A stretch of 64,000 bases of DNA from Prolixibacteraceae bacterium JC049 (GCA_023369685.1 SACZ01000001.1:1098148-1162147); one strand, 5' to 3'. Numbered from the stretch's first letter, positions 20,644 through 30,737 are shown. Numbers and translations: made by a program. Notes: a model not told the origin generated them from the sequence alone.

Positions 20644-20812
20644 TATCCAATGGAGAAGTATATTGCAGTAAATAATTATGTAATATTTAGTGATTTGGGA
20701 CTATTTATGTTTTAATACATTCCATTTACAGATTTTATTTTAACATATTTTAGTAGTTGATGTGTAATTATTTTGTACTTGTGATTACATATGCTAGTGA
20801 AACAGCTAAATC

Positions 20813-21553
20813 ATGACACTAAAATCTTTATTTCTATCTGTTTTGCTAACATTCTGTTGGCAAATATATTCAAAAGCACAAGTTCGTTTAATTGATCACA
20901 TTTTAATTGTCAATGGATCGGTTGGACAAAGTTCTGATAGCAAAAAATATCAGGAAGGAATCGACTTTATAAAAAAAGCGATACATAAAAATTACCAGAT
21001 ACAATCTATTGATGTGGTTGGTAATTATTCAGAATGGGAGAGAACCACCCAACAGTTAAAGGCTGAAAGTTCAAAGAGCTTTTTGCTCATTTTTTATGGG
21101 CACAGCAATTCAACTCCCAACGATATCCATTTTCATTTCGAAGGAAAAGATCTTAAGATTTCAGAGGCAGGTAAGTTTTTAAAAGAAGCGGGTGTAAATG
21201 CTGGAATTATTTGGTCTTCGGAATGTGGTAAGCGAGCAGTAAAAATGCTAGCTAATAAGAATGTAAAGATTCTTGGAGCCATGGAACTGGAAGATATGGA
21301 TAACGAACCGGCATTGAGCGAGGTGTTAGGAAACGTGTTGAGTGAAGGAGTTGATCGAAATAACGATAAGGTTGCCGACTTATGTGAAATTCATCAACAG
21401 GCTAAAAATCAAGTGAACTTATGGTATCAAATTCGTGATTTAATTCAATTGGAAACAATTGTATTAGACGGCGATGGTGATGGAAAAGGAACCATTGTCC
21501 CCGAAGAGAAGGATCGATTGCAGGGAGTGAAACTGGGACTTAAAATGAAATAG
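20813..21553 (+). CDS. Secreted caspase-fold-like protein with EF-hand-like loops
   Basis: 246 residues with an N-terminal signal peptide (about 1-22, ending SKAQ). I do not recognise a named family. Two segments resemble the catalytic strands of clan CD (caspase/legumain/clostripain) cysteine peptidases: a hydrophobic strand ending in a histidine, FLLIFYGHSN (His97), and a hydrophobic strand ending in a cysteine, AGIIWSSECGKRA (Cys138), 41 residues apart. C-terminal to this are two calcium-loop-like segments, DRNNDKVADLCE (181-192; acidic or Asn at positions 1, 3, 5, 9, 12) and DGDGKGTIVPEE (221-232). It lies 27 bases upstream of the moxR-like gene on the same strand and is probably the first gene of that operon. 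The peptidase assignment is inference from motifs; it could be a non-catalytic fold relative. Confidence 0.6.
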   Translation: MTLKSLFLSVLLTFCWQIYSKAQVRLIDHILIVNGSVGQSSDSKKYQEGIDFIKKAIHKNYQIQSIDVVGNYSEWERTTQQLKAESSKSFLLIFYGHSNSTPNDIHFHFEGKDLKISEAGKFLKEAGVNAGIIWSSECGKRAVKMLANKNVKILGAMELEDMDNEPALSEVLGNVLSEGVDRNNDKVADLCEIHQQAKNQVNLWYQIRDLIQLETIVLDGDGDGKGTIVPEEKDRLQGVKLGLKMK

Positions 21554-21580
21554 AATTAAAACAATAAATACAAACGATCC

Positions 21581-22609
21581 ATGATTGAAACAGTAGAAAC
21601 TACAGAAATTGACAAGCAGTTAGATGCCTTAGAGTTAGTGCAAAAACTGAAAGAGGCTCATCATCAGTTAATAAATGAAGCATCAAAAGTAGTATACGGA
21701 CAACAGCATACGTTAGAGTTTATGCTGATTAGTATGCTATGTAAAGGACATGTATTGCTTTTGGGACTTCCAGGACTAGGAAAAACATTAATGGCTAATA
21801 CCATGGCACAGATGTTGAATCTCGACTTCTGTCGCATTCAGTTTACTCCCGATTTAATGCCTTCAGATATTACAGGAACCGATGTGGTTGAAGAAGATCC
21901 GGATACTGGTCGCCGTGTTCGCCAGTTTCTAAGAGGCCCAATTTTCTCTAATTTGGTATTGGCCGATGAGATTAACCGAACTCCCCCTAAAACGCAGGCG
22001 GCATTGTTGCAGGCTATGCAAGAGCATAATGTATCGATAGGTAGAAAAACTTACGATTTAGATCAGCCATTTATGGTTTTGGCAACACAAAACCCCATTG
22101 AGATGGAGGGAACATATGTGTTGCCAGAAGCGCAGCTCGATCGATTTATGTTCTGTTTAAAAGTTAAATACCCTTCCGAGGCCGATGAGATGGCCATTGT
22201 AAAAGGAACAACAGGAGCAGTGCGAGAAGAGGTTTCTCATATAATTAATGCCGAAGAGATTGCCCAGCTACAGCAAATTGTACGTAGTGTCCCGGTGGCC
22301 GACGATATTATTCGCTATGCCGTTCGTTTGGTAGCAGCAACTCGTGTGGAGAATGGAAGCACTTCTAAGATTGAAATGGTAAGAAAATATGTCGGACACG
22401 GTGCTAGTCCACGTGCATCGCAATACCTTATTCTGGGAGCCAAAGCAAAAGCTTTACTGAACGGGCGTTACCATGTAAGTAAGTCGGATGTGCAGGAAGT
22501 GGCACATGCTGTATTGCGTCATCGCTTGGTACTAAACTTCCGAAGTAAGGCCGATAAGGTGAAAGCCGATGAGATTATATCGCATATTTTAGATCAGGTA
22601 AGATCGTAA
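21581..22609 (+). CDS. MoxR-family AAA+ ATPase
   Basis: 342 residues. Walker A is GLPGLGKT (62-69) and Walker B LVLADE (125-130), followed by the MoxR signature INRTPPKTQAALLQAMQE; DLMPSDITGTDV is also conserved. MoxR ATPases act as chaperone-like factors for partners with VWA domains, and the next genes encode exactly those. It is followed after 3 bases by the DUF58 gene, a typical co-occurrence. Confidence 0.96.
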   Translation: MIETVETTEIDKQLDALELVQKLKEAHHQLINEASKVVYGQQHTLEFMLISMLCKGHVLLLGLPGLGKTLMANTMAQMLNLDFCRIQFTPDLMPSDITGTDVVEEDPDTGRRVRQFLRGPIFSNLVLADEINRTPPKTQAALLQAMQEHNVSIGRKTYDLDQPFMVLATQNPIEMEGTYVLPEAQLDRFMFCLKVKYPSEADEMAIVKGTTGAVREEVSHIINAEEIAQLQQIVRSVPVADDIIRYAVRLVAATRVENGSTSKIEMVRKYVGHGASPRASQYLILGAKAKALLNGRYHVSKSDVQEVAHAVLRHRLVLNFRSKADKVKADEIISHILDQVRS

Positions 22610-22612
22610 GCC

Positions 22613-23521
22613 ATGAAACAACCACATAAAGAACATGCGCCATGTGTAGAAGATCCTGATCTGTTCATGGCAATGGACGATTTAGAGCTGGTAGCACATG
22701 GTGTGGTAGAAGGATTGCTTAGTGGCGGACATAAGAGTAAGTTCATTGGCTTTAGTAATGAGTTCGATTCGCATCGAAAATATATTGTAGGCGATGATTT
22801 ACGCCATGTAAATTGGAACTTATGGGCCAAAACAGATCGATTGTACGTAAAGCAATACGAAGCCGATACCAATCTGAATTTATACCTGCTAATGGATCAA
22901 AGTCGATCGATGTTAGCACAAAATGGCGGCCACACAAAATGGGCATACGCAGCACGAGCAGCAGCTTCATTGGCTTATCTTTCTCTTAGAAACAGAGATG
23001 CTACCGGTCTTTTCTTACTGGAGCGAGAATGGGGTGTTAGCTTGCCACCAGCGGTTAAAGGCGGACATCTACAGCACCTTGTTGCATTGCTGGAGCAGAG
23101 TGTTGTTGCCGATGAATTTCCCATTACCCGTATGTTGGATCAATTACCCGAAATGATGCAGCATCGTGGAATTGTTGTTCTGTTTTCCGATTTGATGGAT
23201 AATGAACAAGAATTGCTCGAACACCTCGATCAGTTTAAACAGATGGGACACGAAGTAATTGTATTTCAGGTTTTGGATCCTTATGAGGTGGAGTTACCTA
23301 CTTCAAATGGATGGTTCGAGTTTGTAGGATTGGAAGGTGGAGGAAAACGAAAAGGAAATACAAAGCAACTGGCAGAGGCTTATCAGCTAGTGGTTAAGCG
23401 TTGGCAAGATCGGTTATACAACCGGTTTAAAGAAATTGGTGTCGATTGGGTGAAAGTGACTACCAATCAGCCATTGCAAGATGTATTAGTCGAATATCTT
23501 TTGAAACGAATTCACCATTAA
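22613..23521 (+). CDS. DUF58 domain protein (MoxR-associated)
   Basis: 302 residues, soluble. The DUF58 core is clear: VGDDLRHVNWNLWAKTDRL followed by YVKQYEAD, then a VWA-like strand LLMDQSRSM (a DxSxS-type metal-site motif) and GIVVLFSDLMD. DUF58 proteins are nearly always encoded beside MoxR and are thought to be its clients or adaptors. Three bases separate it from each neighbouring gene, so translational coupling is likely. Confidence 0.93.
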   Translation: MKQPHKEHAPCVEDPDLFMAMDDLELVAHGVVEGLLSGGHKSKFIGFSNEFDSHRKYIVGDDLRHVNWNLWAKTDRLYVKQYEADTNLNLYLLMDQSRSMLAQNGGHTKWAYAARAAASLAYLSLRNRDATGLFLLEREWGVSLPPAVKGGHLQHLVALLEQSVVADEFPITRMLDQLPEMMQHRGIVVLFSDLMDNEQELLEHLDQFKQMGHEVIVFQVLDPYEVELPTSNGWFEFVGLEGGGKRKGNTKQLAEAYQLVVKRWQDRLYNRFKEIGVDWVKVTTNQPLQDVLVEYLLKRIHH

Positions 23522-23524
23522 TTC

Positions 23525-25369
23525 ATGCATTTTATACAGTTAATATTCATAATAGGATTGGGAGCATTGGTTATTCCAATCATTATTCATCTTATAAAGT
23601 CAAATAAAGCTCCCCGTGTTTGGCTAGGATCACTTCGTTTTCTGGAGCAGGCCATGCAATTGCAGCGTCACCAGAAAAGTTGGCGGGAAATTATATTACT
23701 TATTCTTCGACTTTTATTGATTACGGCGTTGGTTTTTCTTTTTGCCCGTCCTTTTGGCTATAAAAACTCACATTATAATGTAGAGCAGCAAATTACCTTA
23801 TTGATGATTGATGCCTCGGGAAGTATGGGAGGCAACTATCATGGGAAGCAGATGGTGGGTATTGCATGTGAGAAAGCCAATGCTTGGTTGAAAAAGGAGC
23901 AGTTTAATGGAGAATTGATATATGCCTGTTTTGCCGATGAGGTGATGGAAGTGAGTCATTTAGATAGTATCCCTCGAGAAACTGGTTGTGCCACAGATTA
24001 TGAGAAAGCTTTGTCGTGGGCACAGAATAGGTTATTGAACAGCGGGAAAAAGGCAATGCGTTTAGTGCTCTTTACCGATTGTCAGAAAAGCGGTTTTAAA
24101 GGAAACGAAAGTATGGAATGGCCTGCCAATATCGAATTAAAAGTAGAACGAATATTGCCTGCAGCTTCAGTAAATAATGGAATTCAGGAAGTGATAATTC
24201 CTGATCTGGTAAAAGATAAATTGGCTCACTTGGAACCTGTATGGACAATTGATTCATTGTCCAAAGGAGAAATAGTACTGGAAATAAATGGAGAGCAGCA
24301 GAAAGCTTTGCAAAGCAATGGTCAGATTTCTTGGAAGCCGCAACAGGCTGGTTGGGTGAATGGAGAATTGCATTGGAAAGGCAATGATGCTTATGGTTTT
24401 GATAATCGCTTCTTCTTTAGAAAATATGTGGAAGAGCCCCATAAAGTTCACCTGATTGAAGGAAATCGGGGAAAATCCCGATTCGGAAATGCCTCGTATT
24501 TTATTGAAAAGGCATTGAATGTAGAAGGAAAAAATGAAAATAGTTTATTGATAGATGTGGTAAATCAACTCCCTTCTGAGCTGGACGATGCAATTGTTTT
24601 TTGTGATGGAGGCCATATTCAAGAAAATCGTACAAAACAATTGGCTAGCTGGTTGAATGAAGGAGGGAGTTTGATTTATTTTTTAGGACCGAAATCTAAT
24701 CCAAAGAAATTAAATCAACTCCATTCTAAAAAACTCTTTCCTGTAAAGGTGAAAAATTGCGATTCTCCTTCTATTCAGCGAGTAGAGCAATGGAATATGA
24801 AGCACCCTGCGTTGGCGAATTTTCGAAATAAAAGTGGTACCGGTTTAAGTTCCATTGTTTTCGAAAAGCATTTCGACTTTGAAGGTTATGAGCCCAAACA
24901 AGTATTGGCTGGATATGCCGATGGAACACCTGCAATTTTGGATAAGCAAGTGGGGAAAGGAAGAATTGTAGTGGTAAGTAATCCGCCCAACCGGGCATGG
25001 ACCGACTGGTCTATTGAGCGAATGTTCCTTCCTGTGGTGCGTGAGTTAATTTTACATATGACAAGCGAGAAAGGAGCACGCACTCCTACTGTTCAAGTCA
25101 ATTGTCAACTGCTAAACTATCCTGAACCTGGAATCTACAACAAGGAATTAGTGGTAAATGCCGACCTGCAAGAACAGGATGTAACCACTGTTGCTGCAGA
25201 TGTTTTCTATGAGATGATTGGGGTTGATAAGCAGGATAACATCAATGAAAACGCGAAAGTAAAACGAATTAAAGGAGAAGAGCTGCCGGAAGAGTGGTTT
25301 TACTTCATCGCCTTGATAGTGCTTGGATTGCTGTTAATAGAAGCTTTAGTAGCCTATTGGAAACATTAA
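23525..25369 (+). CDS. BatA-like membrane protein with VWA domain
   Basis: 614 residues. The N-terminus has the BatA/aerotolerance-type pair of membrane segments (about 3-23 and 55-76), with the family-typical PRVWLGSLRFL between them. A VWA domain follows, with a complete MIDAS motif start D96-A-S98-G-S100. A central region resembles a GATase-like fold (GGSLIYFLGPKSNP, GKGRIVVVSNPPNRAW), and a last membrane helix lies at the C-terminus (about 591-611). It is probably an inner-membrane protein with a periplasmic middle, working with the MoxR and DUF58 proteins. The next gene starts 11 bases downstream. Confidence 0.88.
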   Translation: MHFIQLIFIIGLGALVIPIIIHLIKSNKAPRVWLGSLRFLEQAMQLQRHQKSWREIILLILRLLLITALVFLFARPFGYKNSHYNVEQQITLLMIDASGSMGGNYHGKQMVGIACEKANAWLKKEQFNGELIYACFADEVMEVSHLDSIPRETGCATDYEKALSWAQNRLLNSGKKAMRLVLFTDCQKSGFKGNESMEWPANIELKVERILPAASVNNGIQEVIIPDLVKDKLAHLEPVWTIDSLSKGEIVLEINGEQQKALQSNGQISWKPQQAGWVNGELHWKGNDAYGFDNRFFFRKYVEEPHKVHLIEGNRGKSRFGNASYFIEKALNVEGKNENSLLIDVVNQLPSELDDAIVFCDGGHIQENRTKQLASWLNEGGSLIYFLGPKSNPKKLNQLHSKKLFPVKVKNCDSPSIQRVEQWNMKHPALANFRNKSGTGLSSIVFEKHFDFEGYEPKQVLAGYADGTPAILDKQVGKGRIVVVSNPPNRAWTDWSIERMFLPVVRELILHMTSEKGARTPTVQVNCQLLNYPEPGIYNKELVVNADLQEQDVTTVAADVFYEMIGVDKQDNINENAKVKRIKGEELPEEWFYFIALIVLGLLLIEALVAYWKH

Positions 25370-25380
25370 AAACAACAACA

Positions 25381-28300
25381 ATGAATGGTTTAATACATCG
25401 ATATATATCAAATAGGATAAAAAGCGAACGCAAAAAAGCTTTTTTGTCTTGGCTTAGCTGGATTTTTTATTCGCTATGGATCTGGACTTTAGCTCTTCGA
25501 TTGATTGAAGAAATGACAATTGTTCCATCAATCTATAGAATTTTAATGCTAGGTACCTACATTATTGGAATATTGCTAGTGGGGTATCATGGTTGGTTCA
25601 GTGTTTATAGAAAATATCGCGAAGAAGCAGCATTAAATGAGCTGGAACAGCATTGTGGAGACGAGCAACAATTGGTACGAACAGCGTGGCAAATTAGCGG
25701 CAAAGAGGAGACCGAAATTAATGGGTTGGAGAAAGAGGTACTAAATGCTGCTGAAAAAAAACTGACAAACCTACCATTGGTAAACCTTAATAAGCGAAGG
25801 AACAGAACACGATATTTTATTCTGTCTGCCTTTTTTGCAATTATTTTTCTCTCTTCATATGAAAACAGAATTGCCTTTGTGCGCTTAATGAATCCACAGA
25901 GTCAGCTCGCTTATACTCAAATATCACTGGAATCTGTTTTCGAATTCTATAAAAAAGAAGATGTTTCGGTGTTTGCACGATTCAGAGGAAGAATGCCTGA
26001 TAATGTTCAGTTTCATTATAAAACCAAAGATGGGGAATGGCAATTATTTGATGTAGACCGAAGAGGCCGTTCGGCAGAAAAGCATTTCTTAAAGCAGACC
26101 GAAAGCTTTGAGGTGTTTGTCACTGCTGGCGATGGAATATCAACCAGAAGGCAGATCACAGTTATTGCCCCTCCTGAAATTGAATCTATAAATGCAATAC
26201 TGCATCATCCGAAATACACTGGAATGAAAGCCGATACATTGAGTGGAGGAGTGATTCGAGCAATGGAAGGAGATAGTGTTGAAGTGAGTTTTAAAATGAC
26301 TCAGCGAATGAAAGAGGGATTTATAGAGCTCGCTGATGGCCAAAAGATACAACTTCATCCCAAGCGCTATGAGTTGAAAGGTATTTTCACTGTTCCTGAC
26401 ACTTGTCGCGGTGTTTACTCCATAAGTGGAAAAGATAAGCGAGGCATGTACTTAACAAAGAAAACCTTCCAGATGGAGGTTCGTCCCGATAAGTTACCTG
26501 TGGTAAAGTTGCTCGATCCGGCTAAGGATATTGAAGTTACTGCCACTACCGAGGTGCCGTTTAAGATTTATGCGCACGATGATTTTGGACTGAAGCAGGT
26601 GGGGATTACTGCCAAGGTAGACGATAAGGAAGTGGAACTGCTTCAAAAAACATTGACCGATAGTGTTGTCGTTGAGTGGAAAGATATAGCTCATTTGCTA
26701 TTGGAGAAATATCCGGTAACGATTAATAGTAATATTCGTGTTTTTGCATGGGCCAAAGATCGTAAACCCAATAGGCGCAAGAGGGCTGTTTCGTTATTGC
26801 GGGGCATCGATATCCGGGCATACCGATTGACCTATAAACTGGATAAAGATACTTCCAAGAAAAGTGTTGGCAGTAAGGATATGCCTGCTTTCTATAAACT
26901 GGAAGGATTGATTCAGTCAATGCGAAACATCAATTCAGGAGTATTTAAATGTGCCCATGAAGGTGGTGCTGAAAAAGAGAAGCAGAAGTGGAGCGAACAG
27001 ACAGCTAAAGCCAAAGAGAATACCGGAACATTAAGAGGAAAACTGAATTTGCCGGTTGAGTTGAATGAGGAGATGCTAAGTGCTCAGAATGAACAAGATT
27101 TATTGATTGATCAGATTAATTCGATGCAGTGGCAAGGTACTTTTTCGCACGGGGAACAGAGTTTAGCTCATTTGCTGAAGGTACGTAGAGCATTGGCAAA
27201 AATGCTGAAAAAGAAAAAAGGCGGTAGCAGTTGCAAAAACTCATGCAGTGCTTTGTCCGAGCTGGCTTTGGATATCGATAAATTGGTTGAGAAGGAGGAA
27301 GAGGTAAAACGTTTACACGAAATTCAACTGACAGAAGAGAGTGTGCGAGCTGCATTTGATGCTTTGTTACTTCAGCAAAAATGCAAGGCCGAAGCAGAAG
27401 AGTTAGAAGCTCGTCTGGAAATTCATCCCGATGGAACAAAGTTGAATCTGGAGCGAATGCAGGAGGTGATTGATCTTATGACTGAAGATGTGAAACTGCT
27501 CGAAAATCAACAAGATGCACAAGCTACAATTCTCCAAACCATTGAAACACTTAAGCAATTAGCACTGCAGCTGCGAGGTAACGATAAGAATAACTTGCAG
27601 GAAACATTGAAAAAGGCAGCCGATATGGCTAAGAAAACAGCTATGGTATTAGAGAAACAAGCTAAAGATAAAACCACCATAGGTCGAAGAGATCAAAAGG
27701 AATCACAGTGTAACTCAAAGAGTGAATCAGATAAGAAAAAACATAAGGAGGGGCAAAAGAAAGATAGCAAAAAGAAAGGCAGCAAGTCGAATAAGGCAGG
27801 TCAGAAGAATGGCAAGAAGAAAGGTAGTCAAAAGGGAAATAGTGCCGGAAATAATAGCGGAGATAAAGCGGGAGGTAATAAGCCAGGCAACGATAATTCT
27901 GGAACAGCAATAGCTTCTCGTAATGCTAAGACCATTGCCGATTGGTTGAATCAGATGGCTCAAAATAGCGAAGATAAAGCTATGAATGAGCGCTTGAATC
28001 AATTGATGAACGAAGTGAAGCTGAACAAAATGGCCGATAAATTGGAGAAAGGACAATTGAATGAACTTCAGTTGGAGAAACTATCGGAAGCATTTAAAAA
28101 GCTGGAACAGGAGTTACGACGTGAACATTTGAATTTAACCATGAGTAAACTCGATCGTTTGAATACGATGCAGAATGCTACGTCTCGTTTGTTGGGAGCT
28201 AAGTTGAGTGAAGAAGAACAAGAACAGCTTCTTCAAAACCTGATGAAAGATATAAATGTATCGGGCAATGATGAACTGAAGAGTATGAGTCGGCAGCTAA

Positions 28301-28503
28301 GAAATGGTAGCGGAAGTATTAAGAATGGAGTTTTGCAGTCGTTGGATTCTAAATTGAACGATATGATTAAAGATTTGATGAAAGACGAAATCAGATCTAG
28401 CAAAGAGATTCGATTGACCAATAGGTATCAGAAATTGGTGGAAAAGTACTTTAAAGCCCTTTCCGATGATATCGATTTGGATGAAAGCACAGATAAAAAA
28501 TAG
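25381..28503 (+). CDS. Large DUF4175-like membrane protein with coiled coil
   Basis: 1040 residues from the ATG at 25381. The open frame extends upstream to 25294, but that part overlaps the preceding gene and has no signal or family likeness. Three membrane segments lie in the first ~130 residues (for example WLSWIFYSLWIW, YIIGILLVGY, YFILSAFFAIIFL). An Ig-like/extracytoplasmic part follows, then a long charged helical region with coiled-coil character, a Lys/Gly/Asn/Ser-rich low-complexity segment (about 27710-27905) and a further helical C-terminus. DUF4175-type proteins occupy this place after BatA-like genes in Bacteroidota operons; the family name is from context and architecture. A scaffold role is inferred. 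Confidence 0.8.
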   Translation: MNGLIHRYISNRIKSERKKAFLSWLSWIFYSLWIWTLALRLIEEMTIVPSIYRILMLGTYIIGILLVGYHGWFSVYRKYREEAALNELEQHCGDEQQLVRTAWQISGKEETEINGLEKEVLNAAEKKLTNLPLVNLNKRRNRTRYFILSAFFAIIFLSSYENRIAFVRLMNPQSQLAYTQISLESVFEFYKKEDVSVFARFRGRMPDNVQFHYKTKDGEWQLFDVDRRGRSAEKHFLKQTESFEVFVTAGDGISTRRQITVIAPPEIESINAILHHPKYTGMKADTLSGGVIRAMEGDSVEVSFKMTQRMKEGFIELADGQKIQLHPKRYELKGIFTVPDTCRGVYSISGKDKRGMYLTKKTFQMEVRPDKLPVVKLLDPAKDIEVTATTEVPFKIYAHDDFGLKQVGITAKVDDKEVELLQKTLTDSVVVEWKDIAHLLLEKYPVTINSNIRVFAWAKDRKPNRRKRAVSLLRGIDIRAYRLTYKLDKDTSKKSVGSKDMPAFYKLEGLIQSMRNINSGVFKCAHEGGAEKEKQKWSEQTAKAKENTGTLRGKLNLPVELNEEMLSAQNEQDLLIDQINSMQWQGTFSHGEQSLAHLLKVRRALAKMLKKKKGGSSCKNSCSALSELALDIDKLVEKEEEVKRLHEIQLTEESVRAAFDALLLQQKCKAEAEELEARLEIHPDGTKLNLERMQEVIDLMTEDVKLLENQQDAQATILQTIETLKQLALQLRGNDKNNLQETLKKAADMAKKTAMVLEKQAKDKTTIGRRDQKESQCNSKSESDKKKHKEGQKKDSKKKGSKSNKAGQKNGKKKGSQKGNSAGNNSGDKAGGNKPGNDNSGTAIASRNAKTIADWLNQMAQNSEDKAMNERLNQLMNEVKLNKMADKLEKGQLNELQLEKLSEAFKKLEQELRREHLNLTMSKLDRLNTMQNATSRLLGAKLSEEEQEQLLQNLMKDINVSGNDELKSMSRQLRNGSGSIKNGVLQSLDSKLNDMIKDLMKDEIRSSKEIRLTNRYQKLVEKYFKALSDDIDLDESTDKK

Positions 28504-28511
28504 AAACAATC

Positions 28512-30737
28512 ATGAATTTTAATCCTCATATACCTGTTCAATATATTATTGCACTAGTTGCAGTAAGTACTCTGATTATGATGTGGAGTGTACTGAAAGT
28601 GCAATCGTACAACAAATTCAAGAAAGTTGTAATTGTTGTTTTACGACTACTGGTACTTTCAATTCTAACTGTAATCTTACTCAACCCAGTGAAGGTTGTT
28701 GAACGTAAAGAACAAATAATATCACGTAAAAACGTGGTGATGCTCGATCAGTCGACGAGTATGAATGTGGGAGAAGGAGAGACGCGATGGCAGCAAATGG
28801 TGAGCGATGTATTCCCGCTTATGAGTCAGCAAATGAAGACACCCGTGGAATGGGTGATGTTCGATTCATTGGCAAGCTCCATCGATACCATAAAGCAATT
28901 TGAGCAATGGCAGCCCATTGGGCAGTCGACCCGGATTGTGGAGAGCATTGAACATGTTCTAAACCGAAAGGAGTCTATTTCGAACTTGATAATTTGTACC
29001 GATGGACAGACAGAAAATAAAGCACGGTTAAATGCTGCAATAGCTTTAGCCCGAACCAAAGGTACAGCCATTTCTGTAATGGGATATGGTAAGAATGTGA
29101 AACAACGTAATGGACGGATTGATAATATTGACGTGGCAACGCATGCACGTCCCAACGAGGTGATAAAGCTAAATGCAATACTGCATTTCGAAGACTTAGA
29201 AGGGGAGCTTTTCAATGTAAAATTGCTGAAAGGATCAGAACTATTGAAACAAACCCGAGGCAAAGTGAAGAATGGTCAGATGAATGTGGAAATGCTTTTC
29301 AACTCGGGACAGGCTAGTAGTAATTACCATTTGCAGTTGAATGCTTTTCACGAAGAGCTGACAACAGTAGATAATAATTGTTTCTTTTACGTGAAAGTGA
29401 GCGACCCTCGGATTCGTGTTTTATACATGGAGGGAACCAATAGTAATTACAGGAAGAATAGAGTAAACGGCGCCAGTTGGCCGGCATATCGCTTCATTGA
29501 ACAGTCGTGCCGGGAAATGGGGCGCATTGATGTAGATTCCTATGTCGTCGATCGACAGGCTGCTGTTGGTGGGCAGATTTACCACGTGAAGACGAGAAAA
29601 CGAGGGTATCCAAAGTCGCGTAAAGATTTGTATAAATACGATGTGGTGATTTGTAGCGATATTAACCGCACCATTTTTAGTGATGCTCAGTTGCAATGGA
29701 CGCGCGATTTAATTGAAAAACGAGGTGGTGGTCTTTGTATGATTGGCGGCAATACCAGTTTTGGTTCTGGTGGTTGGGATAAAACTACGTGGGAGAAGAT
29801 CATTCCTGTAGATATGAGTGGATTTGGACGAGGTCAAATGGGTGCACACATTAAACCTTCTATCCCTGTGGGAAGCCTGGATCATCCGATATGGCAGTTA
29901 GGAGCTACCAAAGAGCAAAGTTTAGAAATTATTGATCAGCATCCTCCTTTTAGAGGAACCAACATTGTGCGAAGAGCGAAACCGGGAGCAACCGTTTTAG
30001 CCTATTGGCGCGAACGAAAGAATATGCCTTTAATCTGTGTGCAGAGCTATGGCAAAGGCCGATCGATGGCTTTTACTTCTGACGCTGCAGGTGGTTGGGG
30101 AGAAGGTTACCAGAATGGCTGGGGGCCCAATGGCAGAACCAATAAGTATTACCGAAAATTCTGGGCCAATTCAGTGTTGTGGCTAGCTCAAAATAGTATT
30201 CGAAATAAAGAAAACCAATTTCGAATTTCAAGCGATAAATTGAACTATCGTTCAGAGGAGCAAGTAAAGCTAACGGCTCAGTTTGAAGATAAAAACGAGA
30301 AGTTCAATGTGGTTGCCCGATTGCTTAACTCCAAGGGAAATAATTTCAAACTAAAAGAGCAGGAACGAGGAGTATTTACTGGCTTTTGGAAAGTACCACA
30401 GCAGTATCGAAAGGCGAAAGCTCAGTTCGAAATAAAAGCAGTAAATAAACGTAATGATAATACATTTTGTGATACTATTAGTGTGAACATTGTAGCATTG
30501 AACAAAGAGTTTGCACGACCAAATCCCGATTTTGAAGTATTGCAGGAGTTGATGAGTATGACAGGAGGGAAAAATATTCGTTCGGCAGAAGAATTGGAAA
30601 CTCTGTTAAATCAAGCACCTGAGCAGTTAGCCGGAGATAAACGTCAGGCTAAAATTCCAATGTGGAGTTCCTGGTTGATTTGGTTGTTGATAGTGCTACT
30701 TTGGACCATTGAATGGAGCGTGAGAAAGTGGGGATGA
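28512..30737 (+). CDS. Membrane protein with VWA and GATase1-like domains
   Basis: 741 residues. Two membrane segments sit at the N-terminus (about 10-27 and 38-60). The VWA-like region begins with VVMLDQSTSM (MIDAS Asp79, Ser81, Ser83). A class-I glutamine-amidotransferase-like domain follows (about 340-560; YDVVICSDINRTIFS, GGGLCMIGGNTSFGSGG, GKGRSMAFTSDAAGGW). A membrane segment is at the very end (WLIWLLIVLLWTIEW). No GATase catalytic Cys is evident at the expected elbow, so this domain is probably structural or binding. It starts 8 bases after the preceding stop and is the third VWA-type protein of the operon (with the DUF58 and BatA-like ones). Confidence 0.87.
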   Translation: MNFNPHIPVQYIIALVAVSTLIMMWSVLKVQSYNKFKKVVIVVLRLLVLSILTVILLNPVKVVERKEQIISRKNVVMLDQSTSMNVGEGETRWQQMVSDVFPLMSQQMKTPVEWVMFDSLASSIDTIKQFEQWQPIGQSTRIVESIEHVLNRKESISNLIICTDGQTENKARLNAAIALARTKGTAISVMGYGKNVKQRNGRIDNIDVATHARPNEVIKLNAILHFEDLEGELFNVKLLKGSELLKQTRGKVKNGQMNVEMLFNSGQASSNYHLQLNAFHEELTTVDNNCFFYVKVSDPRIRVLYMEGTNSNYRKNRVNGASWPAYRFIEQSCREMGRIDVDSYVVDRQAAVGGQIYHVKTRKRGYPKSRKDLYKYDVVICSDINRTIFSDAQLQWTRDLIEKRGGGLCMIGGNTSFGSGGWDKTTWEKIIPVDMSGFGRGQMGAHIKPSIPVGSLDHPIWQLGATKEQSLEIIDQHPPFRGTNIVRRAKPGATVLAYWRERKNMPLICVQSYGKGRSMAFTSDAAGGWGEGYQNGWGPNGRTNKYYRKFWANSVLWLAQNSIRNKENQFRISSDKLNYRSEEQVKLTAQFEDKNEKFNVVARLLNSKGNNFKLKEQERGVFTGFWKVPQQYRKAKAQFEIKAVNKRNDNTFCDTISVNIVALNKEFARPNPDFEVLQELMSMTGGKNIRSAEELETLLNQAPEQLAGDKRQAKIPMWSSWLIWLLIVLLWTIEWSVRKWG

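Noticed and set aside
25294..25380. Upstream start of the DUF4175-like gene inside the BatA-like gene
   Set aside because: It would overlap the end of the preceding gene in another frame; the ATG at 25381, 11 bases after that stop, fits the operon spacing.
27727..28056. 109-residue hydrophobic minus-strand frame opposite the DUF4175-like gene
   Set aside because: It is the antisense image of the Lys-rich low-complexity segment; apparent Leu/Phe/Ile helices come from complementing AAG/AAA codons.
28512..30737. Active glutamine amidotransferase
   Set aside because: A GATase1-like fold is suggested, but no nucleophile Cys in a typical elbow or His/Glu pair is evident, so an enzymatic call is not supported.
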